From positions 1 through 5,113 of the forward strand of contig JAYVTS010000136.1 in assembly GCA_043788645.1 (NCBI GenBank): a stretch of DNA of 5,113 nt. Reading direction: 5' to 3'. Below the pieces are notes generated by a model. The model was not told the DNA's origin and did not search any database. It was given only the letters and a program-made list of their open reading frames with translations. A program made the translations under genes and the position numbers. Position 1 is the first letter of the stretch; each line of letters starts with the position of its first letter. Below are positions 1-5,113 of the stretch, one piece after another. Source of the stretch: CANIZL01 sp043788645. Its GTDB lineage: Bacteria > Verrucomicrobiota > Verrucomicrobiia > Limisphaerales > UBA9464.

Positions 1-1
1 T

Positions 2-334
2 CTCGTGGAAACCTTTGTCCGCTCGGGTGGGCACGGTGGCCAAAATGTCAACAAAGTTGCCACCTGCGTCCTGCTGGTTCATACGCCCACCGGCTTGCAG
101 GTGAAATGTCAAGTCACTCGGTATCAGGGCCAGAATCGAATTCTCGCACGCGAACTTCTTTTAGAGAAATTAGTCGCCCGTCATCAAGCTCGACTTCTCT
201 CCGAACGTGCGGAGATCGAAAAACTTCGACGTCAGAAACGCGGCCGAAGCCGCGGCGCCAAACAGCGGATGTTAGCCGATAAATCCCTTCACGCCGCCAA
301 AAAGAACGCCCGACGACGCGCCGACTCCGACTAA
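2..334 (+). CDS. Peptide chain release factor-like protein (RF-1/ArfB-type GGQ domain), 5' partial
   Basis: The reading frame is open from the window edge (codon at 2-4) to TAA at 332-334, so the true start lies upstream; the GTG at 5-7 is probably internal. The visible part begins with a class-I release-factor catalytic motif, RSGGHGGQNVNK, whose GGQ is encoded at 35-43. In this family GGQ enters the ribosomal peptidyl-transferase centre and triggers peptidyl-tRNA hydrolysis. A conserved-looking core follows (VKCQVTRYQGQNRILAREL), then a long Arg/Lys-rich tail from about residue 60 to the end. In ArfB-like rescue factors such a tail occupies the empty mRNA channel of stalled ribosomes. No codon-recognition domain is visible, and only a short N-terminus is likely missing, so a small rescue factor is more likely than RF1 or RF2. 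The residue before GGQ is His, where Pro (ArfB) or Ala (RF2) is common. The domain call is firm; the cellular role is inferred. The gene converges on the next one with a 9-base gap. Confidence 0.88.
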   Translation, partial: LVETFVRSGGHGGQNVNKVATCVLLVHTPTGLQVKCQVTRYQGQNRILARELLLEKLVARHQARLLSERAEIEKLRRQKRGRSRGAKQRMLADKSLHAAKKNARRRADSD

Positions 335-345
335 CGGTCGTTTTT
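328..345 (+). terminator. Weak candidate terminator after the release factor-like gene
   Basis: CGAC (328-331) can pair with GTCG (337-340) across a 5-base loop, followed directly by TTTTT (341-345). The stem overlaps the stop codon. The stem-plus-T layout fits an intrinsic terminator, but four base pairs is short and chance is a real alternative. It lies in the 9-base gap between two convergent genes, where some end signal is expected. Confidence 0.22.
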
Positions 346-706
346 ACTTACGAAAGCCACATTCCAAGGTAAAAAACTGGGGCTTCAAATGAGCTAGCGG
401 TTCGCGCAATTGAGCTAGTTCTGCCGCTGGCCCATGAATTTCCAAATGGGTCAATTCGGCGATTTGCAGAGCCTTTTCCAACACCGCCCCAATATTGGCC
501 AGATGCGCCAACACCCCTTCGGCCCCGACATAGCCTTCTCGACAATGCGCAAGATCCCCATCGAAACAAAATCCGTAATAGAGGCACTTCGGCTCTACCT
601 GGGTCTTTTCTACAAATTGGTGACATAAGTCTTTGAACGCCGCAAGTCGGCCGGGAGCCACCTTGAAGTAGGGTACGATCGAACAGCAGAGATCCTGAGT
701 TTCCAT
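344..706 (-). CDS. Small ABM-like (antibiotic biosynthesis monooxygenase / dimeric alpha-beta barrel) protein
   Basis: This encodes 120 residues from ATG (704-706) to TAA (344-346). The pattern resembles the ferredoxin-like, dimeric alpha/beta-barrel ABM group: an opening beta strand (SIVPYFKVAPGRL), a helix (AAFKDLCHQFVEKT), a strand with CLYYGFCFDGD, then HCREGYVGAEGVLAHL and a closing strand (QFFTLECGF). Family members include cofactor-free quinone monooxygenases and many proteins of unknown function, so no substrate can be named. It has seven cysteines (C7, C8, C28, C41, C47, C55, C116), many for its size; there is no CxxC pair and no signal peptide, so it should be cytoplasmic. The start is the only good one, with no clear Shine-Dalgarno upstream. 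It lies 51 bases downstream of panC on the same strand, with no terminator seen between, so co-transcription is likely. The fold call is fairly good; the function is unknown. Confidence 0.72.
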   Translation of the reverse strand: METQDLCCSIVPYFKVAPGRLAAFKDLCHQFVEKTQVEPKCLYYGFCFDGDLAHCREGYVGAEGVLAHLANIGAVLEKALQIAELTHLEIHGPAAELAQLREPLAHLKPQFFTLECGFRK

Positions 707-757
707 TGGATAATTTGAGCAGTACTTGAAAAATCACCCGACCGCAACCAGCCCTCG

Positions 758-1618
758 TCAAATTCTCCCGTTGTCGATCAGGCGCGTTCGCCCAAGAAAG
801 ACCGCCAAGGCCAGTTGGGTGCCGGGCTGTACGGACGACGTCGGCCGTAGCGTCACGGGATCGAAGAATTCAAGGTAATCGAGACGGGCCGCCGACTGAG
901 TGGCGATCAGCTCACCCAATTCTAATTTCAATCCCTCGGACGGCACACTCCTCCGAGCGGCCTTGACCACGGTTCTTGCTCGTTGATAAACCCGCCAAAG
1001 GATGGTCGCCTGCGACCGCTCGTCCGCACTCAGGTATTTATTCCGCGAACTCAGGGCCAATCCATCCGCTTCGCGATGGGTCGGCGCGACGATGATTTGG
1101 ATGGGAAAATTGAGGTCTTTAACCATCCGGCCCACGACCGCCGCCTGTTGCCAATCCTTCGCTCCAAACACAGCCAGATCAGGTAGAACACAATTGAAAA
1201 GTTTCGCGACGACCGTGGTTACCCCTCGGAAATGAGTCGGACGACTCGCCCCTTCCATGCCCTGCGACAGCACTTCTTCCACCACATAAGTGCTATAGGG
1301 TTCAGCCGCCTGGTCGGGGTACAAATCCGACGGCGCAAAAATAACATCGACCCCGGCGGCTCGGCATCGCTTGGAATCACCCGCAAGATCCCGAGGATAT
1401 TTCGTCAAATCCTCCGTCGGAGCGAACTGCGTCGGATTAACGTAAATGCTCACCACGATGAGCCCTCGAGCCCCGATTCGTTGCCGAGCTTCATGCACTA
1501 AGCTGAGATGGCCCGCATGAAGATAACCCATCGTCGGAACAAACCCGATCTGCTGGCCGACCCGCTTGGCCGCCAGAGCTATCCGTTGCATGGCCGCCGG
1601 AACTTTGATCACTCGCAT
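758..1618 (-). CDS. panC: Pantothenate synthetase (pantoate--beta-alanine ligase)
   Basis: PanC joins pantoate and beta-alanine using ATP, through a pantoyl-adenylate, as the last step to vitamin B5 and the entry to coenzyme A synthesis in the cytoplasm. The protein has 286 residues, close to the usual length of about 280. Visible family motifs are the HIGH-type nucleotide site PTMGYLHAGH (residues 28-37, with H34 and H37), SIYVNPTQF (57-65, with Q64), FGAKDWQQ (151-158, with K154 and Q158; FGEKDYQQ is commoner) and the KMSKS-like ALSSRNKYLS (188-197, with R192). The C-terminal half ends in DYLEFFDP and a short closing strand. I chose ATG at 1616-1618 because the protein then starts MRVIKV just before the conserved core. 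The frame stays open to 1726, but the extra 36 residues look unlike PanC and overlap inverted repeats in the spacer. No strong Shine-Dalgarno is visible. All expected active-site residues appear present. Confidence 0.95.
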   Translation of the reverse strand: MRVIKVPAAMQRIALAAKRVGQQIGFVPTMGYLHAGHLSLVHEARQRIGARGLIVVSIYVNPTQFAPTEDLTKYPRDLAGDSKRCRAAGVDVIFAPSDLYPDQAAEPYSTYVVEEVLSQGMEGASRPTHFRGVTTVVAKLFNCVLPDLAVFGAKDWQQAAVVGRMVKDLNFPIQIIVAPTHREADGLALSSRNKYLSADERSQATILWRVYQRARTVVKAARRSVPSEGLKLELGELIATQSAARLDYLEFFDPVTLRPTSSVQPGTQLALAVFLGRTRLIDNGRI

Positions 1619-1633
1619 ATCCCAGCACCGTAA

Positions 1634-1656
1634 CTTCCGGACGTCGGATTCGGAAG
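1634..1656. repeat. Inverted repeat just upstream of panC
   Basis: CTTCCG (1634-1639) is the exact reverse complement of CGGAAG (1651-1656). On the plus strand the stem extends to 8 bp with one G-U pair around a 7-base loop; on the panC strand it is 6 bp plus a mismatch. It ends 15 bases before the panC ATG, so in the transcript it could sit next to the ribosome landing site. The pairing is seen directly; any role is inferred. Confidence 0.4.
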
Positions 1657-1675
1657 GATGAGTTGCACGATTCCA

Positions 1676-1688
1676 GCTTCGGAGAAGC
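1676..1688. repeat. Short hairpin GCTTC-GGA-GAAGC
   Basis: A perfect 5-bp inverted repeat with a 3-base loop, lying between the two other inverted repeats of this spacer. A stem this short is expected by chance fairly often; its interest comes only from being the middle of three consecutive potential hairpins in the panC leader. Confidence 0.3.
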
Positions 1689-1702
1689 GAGGCTACCGAC
1701 GA

Positions 1703-1735
1703 GCCCGTTAGATTTTTGGATTTCAATCAACGGGC
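1703..1735. repeat. 11-bp inverted repeat in the middle of the divergent spacer
   Basis: GCCCGTT (1703-1709) is exactly complementary to AACGGGC (1729-1735). After a single bulged A at 1710, GATT (1711-1714) pairs with AATC (1725-1728), leaving a 10-base loop. The result is an 11-bp stem with one bulge. No T-run follows on either strand, so it is not a normal intrinsic terminator. It lies 84 bases upstream of the panC start and 87 bases upstream of the hydrolase start, almost exactly central. It could be an operator for a dimeric regulator or an RNA structure in a panC leader; the sequence does not decide between them. Confidence 0.5.
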
Positions 1736-1822
1736 GAAAACTCTTGCACCACCTGGGATACGAGTCGCCATCGCCCCAAATTCGGATTCCCTTGCGCACC
1801 CATCGTCGGATAGGTTGCCCTC

Positions 1823-4213
1823 GTGAAAACCTTCGGTTGCCAGGTCGGCCTTTTTACTAGCTGGCTGATATTATTCTTCAGTGCCACCGCGCTTTTTGCT
1901 GCAGAAGAATTGCCCGGCACCGCCCCCTGGAACGCCACCGGAGACCTTGGTGCCAGTATGGTTGACGGTATCCACCACTGGCTGGATCGCGCCACGGCAG
2001 CCACCCCGACGAATCGGGCCAAGCTCTGGACCGTGGCGATTCCCCCTAAAAACGGCGCGCCCGCACGGGACCTCACCTGGTATTGCCATCGATACGATTC
2101 CAATCGAGTACGATTGCGGGAGCAACTCGGGCTCCGCGATACCCGTCTCCCACCCGCCTTGCGATTTGTTACGACTTCCAATGGCTTCGATCCCTCACCG
2201 ACCTCGGCGGAAATTGCCCGCGGACGAGGCTACCGCGTCTTTGCCGTCGAATGGGATGTGCTCCGAGATGTCCGTAGCGAAGGGCTTCTGTTACTCCCCG
2301 ATGAAACTCCCCGCGCCGATGTCATTGCCATCCCCGACTGCGAACAAACCCCCGAACAAATCACCGGCCTCGCGCCAGGTTTACCGCCGGAACAACAGTT
2401 TGCTCGACTTCTTGCAGAACACGGTTGTCGAGTTTTGGTCCCGGCACTTATCGACCGAAGTTCGGCCAATGCCGGCAATCCAGACTACCGACGGGTGCAA
2501 TATAGCCAGCGCGAAACGCTTTGGCGCGCCGCCTGGGAAATGGGACGAACGCCCACCAGTTACGAGCTTCAAAAAATCTTCGCCGCCGCCGATTGGTTGG
2601 AATCCACTCGCCCGCCTGATCGCCAGCCGCCCGCGTTCGACGACGCCGCGGCGCAGAGCAAGGCCGGCCGCAAGGGACAGGACTATCGCGAACTCGGTGT
2701 GTTCGGCTACGGCGAAGGCGGCCGCCTCGCGTACCTGGCGGCGGCGACCGACACCCGTTTCGCCGCCACCTATGTCAGTGGCTATTTCGGACCGCGCGAA
2801 CGACTTTGGGAAGAACCCATTGATCGGGATGTCCACGGATTACTAAACGAATTCGGGGACGCAGAAATTGGCGCACTCATCGCTCCCCGTCCGTTGTGGT
2901 TGGAAAGCGGGAAATATCCGAAGGCAGAATTCACCGATGCCCACGGGGGCGCCCCAGGGCGCTTGACCTCCCCGTCCAGCCACGCAGTCACGCTCGAACA
3001 CGAGCGGTTGCAAAGCCTCGTAGACTTCCCGGAAAGTATGCTCCACGCAGAGCCCGAGCGATTTGCCGACCATACGAGCCGATTCCTTTTGGCCCTAGGC
3101 GCCCTCAATCCCAAAGTCGGATACCTGCCCGGCCCTCCGCCTCAAGGGCTCACTCCCAATCCGAACAATGCCCTCCGCCAAACCCGACTCTACCGTCAAT
3201 TGCTCGCCGACACGCAACGACTCATGCACGAAAGTCCCGAGATCAGAGCCGCGTTTTGGAAAAAGGCTGACCGATCCAACCTCGCCCGCTTCACGAATAC
3301 GGTCGGCGGTTATCGGGATTATTTTCGGACAAATACCGTCGGTGAAATCCCTCCGCCCACGCTCCCTCCCAATCCACGCTCGCGCTTTTTGGGTGAGACG
3401 AATGGTGTTCGTCGCTACAAAATCCAACTCGATCTCCACCCCGACCTCTTTGCGTATGGAATTCTCTGTCTCCCGACGGATTTGAAGCCCGGCGAGCGAC
3501 GACCCGTGGTCGTCTGCCAACATGGGTTGGAAGGAAGACCCACCGACATCTCTGATCCCACGATCCATAGCCAATACTACCACCAGTACGGATTGAAATT
3601 GGCGGAACGAGGTTTCGTGACGTTTGCCCCGCAGAATCCCTATCTTGGCGAGGCCCACTTTCGGCAACTCGTCCGCAAGGCTCATCCCCTCGGCCTCAAC
3701 CTCTGGTCGTTCATCGTACAACAGCACCAAGTAATTACAGATTGGCTAGCTGATCAGCCCTTCGCGGATCCCGCCCGCATTGGTTTTTACGGTTTGAGCT
3801 ACGGCGGCAAGACGGCGATGCGCGTACCAGCATTGGTGAATCGTTATGCCCTCAGCATTTGTTCCGCCGACTATAACGAGTGGGTGTGGAAAAATGTTTC
3901 CGCAACCTCACCCTATTCCTATTTGTGGACGGTGGAGTACGACATGGTGGAATGGAATTTAGCCAACACGTTTAACTACGCGGAACTCTCCTGGCTCATC
4001 AGCCCACGCCCGTTCATGGTCGAGCGCGGTCACGACGACGGCGTGGCTCCCGACGAATGGGTGGCCACTGAATTTGCCAAGACTCGTCGGCACTACGTCA
4101 AACTGGGGATTGGCGACCAGACAGAAATTGAATTCTTCGATGGACCCCACAGCATCCATGGCGTCGGCACCTTCGACTTCCTGCATCGACATCTCAATTG
4201 GCGGAAGCCCTAA
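1823..4213 (+). CDS. Secreted tandem alpha/beta-hydrolase (dienelactone hydrolase / acetyl xylan esterase-like), first module degenerate
   Basis: This encodes 796 residues from GTG (1823-1825), the first in-frame start after a stop at 1811-1813, to tandem stops TAA-TAG. A signal peptide is clear: K2, a hydrophobic core at about 9-25 and cleavage near A26/A27, so the protein is exported. Module 1 (about 135-425) has the strand LLLLP, a nucleophile-elbow sequence GYGEGG (295-300) and IAPRPLWLESG (353-363). Module 2 (about 530-796) repeats this plan with GILCLP, the oxyanion-type CQHG (565-568), GLSYGG (657-662, nucleophile S659), ISPRPFMVERGHDDG (726-740, acid D738 or D739) and GPHSIHG (774-780, base H776 or H779). 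Aligning the elbows puts Gly297 where Ser should be, and the acid and His also seem absent from module 1. Module 2 is therefore the likely esterase; module 1 probably has a structural or binding role. A peptidase-like or other ester substrate cannot be excluded. The gene stands alone on its strand, with no partner to define the substrate. Confidence 0.82.
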   Translation: MKTFGCQVGLFTSWLILFFSATALFAAEELPGTAPWNATGDLGASMVDGIHHWLDRATAATPTNRAKLWTVAIPPKNGAPARDLTWYCHRYDSNRVRLREQLGLRDTRLPPALRFVTTSNGFDPSPTSAEIARGRGYRVFAVEWDVLRDVRSEGLLLLPDETPRADVIAIPDCEQTPEQITGLAPGLPPEQQFARLLAEHGCRVLVPALIDRSSANAGNPDYRRVQYSQRETLWRAAWEMGRTPTSYELQKIFAAADWLESTRPPDRQPPAFDDAAAQSKAGRKGQDYRELGVFGYGEGGRLAYLAAATDTRFAATYVSGYFGPRERLWEEPIDRDVHGLLNEFGDAEIGALIAPRPLWLESGKYPKAEFTDAHGGAPGRLTSPSSHAVTLEHERLQSLVDFPESMLHAEPERFADHTSRFLLALGALNPKVGYLPGPPPQGLTPNPNNALRQTRLYRQLLADTQRLMHESPEIRAAFWKKADRSNLARFTNTVGGYRDYFRTNTVGEIPPPTLPPNPRSRFLGETNGVRRYKIQLDLHPDLFAYGILCLPTDLKPGERRPVVVCQHGLEGRPTDISDPTIHSQYYHQYGLKLAERGFVTFAPQNPYLGEAHFRQLVRKAHPLGLNLWSFIVQQHQVITDWLADQPFADPARIGFYGLSYGGKTAMRVPALVNRYALSICSADYNEWVWKNVSATSPYSYLWTVEYDMVEWNLANTFNYAELSWLISPRPFMVERGHDDGVAPDEWVATEFAKTRRHYVKLGIGDQTEIEFFDGPHSIHGVGTFDFLHRHLNWRKP

Positions 4214-4330
4214 TAGGCTAGGAATGAAACGGCAAAATTTGGTCCTAAAAATAGTCAACCACCGACGGCGGACCCCTATCCGGGGGGAAAACTCCACCGG
4301 ACCTACCGATTCAGCACCTCCTCCTCTTAA
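4214..4330. other. Unassigned spacer after the hydrolase gene
   Basis: It begins with a second stop, TAG, directly after the hydrolase TAA. I see no gene, no stem-plus-T terminator and no RNA gene. All three plus frames are either broken by stops or give low-complexity, Pro/Ser/Thr-rich translations that look non-coding. It may hold the decayed 5' part of the damaged gene that follows, since the frame of that gene is closed by TAA at 4328-4330. Confidence 0.4.
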
Positions 4331-4808
4331 GGTCCCTCCCACTCCCACAATCACTACCTCATTCTGGCGCGCTTGGCCGAAAGCTTTTCCACGATCCAAG
4401 TTGAGCCTGCGAGAGGGGAGAGAATTACAACTTCAATTCGTTACCCTAGCAATGGGGTTCCGGTGGAACTTTCCAACATGGAAACGATCATTGATGGCTA
4501 TACTCTCAACGGGAAGGGGCCTTCTCTTTACTATTCGCTGGTGCGAAGTTTGGCTCCCGAAACGTTTCGCTTTAGGCTATTGATATCTGGAAACATTTAC
4601 GAGGCCTGGTTACAAATTCCACCGATGTTTCCTTGCGGCCGCTACCCTCCGAAACGACCGCGAATATTTCGCTCCGATTTTTCACCACTATTTGGCTCTT
4701 TCAAAGTCCCCCCATCGAACCGAGTTCTGGGATGAACCCACGACCCCGTTGGGCCTTGAGCCAGTTCTAACCCGTCTTCGACAGTTGGTTTTCTGGATCC
4801 ATTGGTAA
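4331..4808 (+). pseudogene. Frameshifted remnant of an unrecognised protein-coding gene
   Basis: Two plus frames look protein-like one after the other. The first runs from just after the stop at 4328-4330 and includes ILARLAESF, YPSNGVPVELSN, DGYTLNGKGPSLYYSLVRSL and AWLQIPP, then turns into poor sequence (CGRYPPKRPRIF). The second, one base further on, opens after the stop at 4581-4583 and becomes convincing at about 4632, with ATLRNDREYFAPIFHHYLAL and TEFWDEPTTPLGLEPVLTR, ending at TAA 4806-4808. Joining them near 4630 gives about 150 continuous residues, as expected from a gene with one extra base. A start is unclear: TTG at 4373 is possible, but protein-like sequence reaches further upstream, so the 5' end may be lost too. 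I do not recognise the family and see no motif or signal peptide. Its closeness to the IS end fits decay; a sequencing error or programmed +1 shift is less likely but possible. Confidence 0.45.
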
Positions 4809-5113
4809 TCAACATGTTACAGAGGAAAACTCCGTCCTTGGCACTACATTTTCAATCCGCATCCGGGGGGAGTTCACGGAGTGTTTGCGGCAGGGCAACC
4901 CCAGCGGCGCGTAGCGCCAAGCCCGCTTGCCCAGTCAGTTCGGCCCGCAAGGCGTACTTGCGGTTCTGAAAGCAAAGCGTGACTTCGTTCAGGTTATCGA
5001 GTCCGCGGATGATTTCGGCCCATTCCCACGCTTTGCCCAACCCCGCCAAACGGGTCTCCAATTCCCGCCGAAGCCGGAGCGCCAGAAAGCTGCAAAAGAC
5101 ATGCCCGAGGATG
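4809..5113 (-). mobile_element. One end of an IS4-superfamily (IS1634-like) insertion sequence, partial
   Basis: The element is inferred from the transposase C-terminus at 4852-5113. The left border is uncertain: the 43 bases between the damaged gene's stop (4808) and the transposase stop should hold the terminal inverted repeat, but its partner is outside the window, so neither repeat nor target duplication can be identified. A small 8-bp palindrome, AACATGTT, lies at 4811-4818. Take the start given as approximate, within a few tens of bases. Confidence 0.5.
4852..5113 (-). CDS. IS1634-like (IS4 superfamily) transposase, C-terminal end, partial
   Basis: The frame enters from the right edge (first whole codon at 5110-5112) and ends with TGA at 4852-4854, giving 86 visible residues; the true start is outside. 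The sequence opens with ILGHVFCSFLALRLRREL, which matches my recollection of the helix near the C-terminus of DDE transposases of the IS1634/IS4 type. A stretch with WEWAEIIRGLDNLNEV, a short beta segment NRKYALRAEL and a closing AAGVALPQTLREL follow. These enzymes move the element by cut-and-paste using a DDE catalytic triad, most of which lies upstream of this fragment and cannot be checked. The TTG at 5059-5061 is internal, not a start, because the family-like sequence continues upstream. Nothing visible is broken in this part. The family call rests on memory of the C-terminal pattern. Confidence 0.72.
   Translation of the reverse strand, partial: ILGHVFCSFLALRLRRELETRLAGLGKAWEWAEIIRGLDNLNEVTLCFQNRKYALRAELTGQAGLALRAAGVALPQTLRELPPDAD

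Larger units (their letters stand above)
1619..1822. promoter_or_regulatory. Divergent intergenic spacer between panC and the hydrolase gene
   Basis: The 204 bases separate the starts of two genes transcribed away from each other, so promoters for both should lie here. I found no convincing -35/-10 pair with normal spacing on either strand. On the plus side, TTGCGC (1792-1797) and TAGGTT (1811-1816) are only 13 bases apart. The main content is three inverted repeats in the panC-side half, listed separately. An AGG at 1812-1814, 8 bases before the hydrolase GTG, is a weak possible ribosome binding site. Confidence 0.45.

Noticed and set aside
1619..1726. An upstream start for panC at 1726, adding 36 residues
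   Set aside because: The added residues do not resemble PanC, would make the protein longer than the usual size, and overlap the inverted repeats of the spacer.
1526..1810. Direct repeat ACCCATCGTCGGA at 1526-1538 and 1798-1810
   Set aside because: One copy is simply the PTMG codons of panC. A single 13-base match in 5 kb is not clearly beyond chance, and the flanks do not match.
1723..2181. Long minus-strand open frame over the start of the hydrolase gene
   Set aside because: It is antisense to a clear signal peptide and coding region, and its translation is low-quality and Arg/Ser-rich.
4270..4290. CCCC-TATCC-GGGG as a terminator for the hydrolase gene
   Set aside because: The stem has only four base pairs and is followed by A residues rather than a T-run on the plus strand.
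4224..4583. A plus-strand frame starting with ATG at 4224 as a gene
   Set aside because: Its translation is rich in Pro, Arg, Thr and Trp with no protein-like pattern. Over 4331-4580 the neighbouring frame reads much more like real protein.
4612..4640. Programmed +1 frameshifting at the frame junction
   Set aside because: No known slippery site such as CUU-UGA or CCC-UGA is visible, and the first frame does not meet a stop at the junction. A mutation is the simpler reading.
1..5113. A defence system, CRISPR array, tRNA, rRNA or toxin-antitoxin pair
   Set aside because: I saw no regularly spaced repeats, RNA gene features or paired small genes on either strand.

Overview
The window looks like a chromosomal stretch of a moderately GC-rich, Gram-negative-type bacterium, most likely from the Planctomycetota-Verrucomicrobiota group. 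I lean towards Verrucomicrobiota (Limisphaerales/Pedosphaera-like). The reasons are the style of the release-factor-like protein, the secreted double alpha/beta-hydrolase of a kind I associate with that group, the weak or missing Shine-Dalgarno sequences, and the IS1634-type transposase end. This placement is from recognition only, with no database search.

Layout from left to right: (1) the 3' part of a small GGQ-containing peptide chain release factor-like gene (+), cut by the window start; (2) a convergent minus-strand pair, panC (pantothenate synthetase) followed 51 bases downstream by a small cysteine-rich ABM-like (dimeric alpha/beta barrel) protein; (3) a 204-base divergent spacer between panC and the next gene, holding three inverted repeats, the largest an 11-bp stem with one bulged base; (4) a 796-residue secreted protein (+) with two alpha/beta-hydrolase modules, the first lacking the nucleophile serine and the second with an intact apparent triad; (5) about 600 bases of decayed or unassigned DNA containing an apparently frameshifted, unrecognised coding region; (6) the C-terminal end of an IS4-superfamily (IS1634-like) transposase (-), running off the right edge.

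Functionally, the left half is housekeeping: translation rescue, coenzyme A precursor synthesis and a small oxidoreductase-fold protein. The hydrolase probably acts on an ester (perhaps an acylated carbohydrate) in the periplasm or outside the cell. The right end looks like a site of gene decay next to an insertion sequence. I see no defence system, CRISPR array, tRNA or rRNA. The points most worth a second look are the pseudo-plus-active hydrolase architecture, the structured panC leader and the unidentified frameshifted gene beside the IS.
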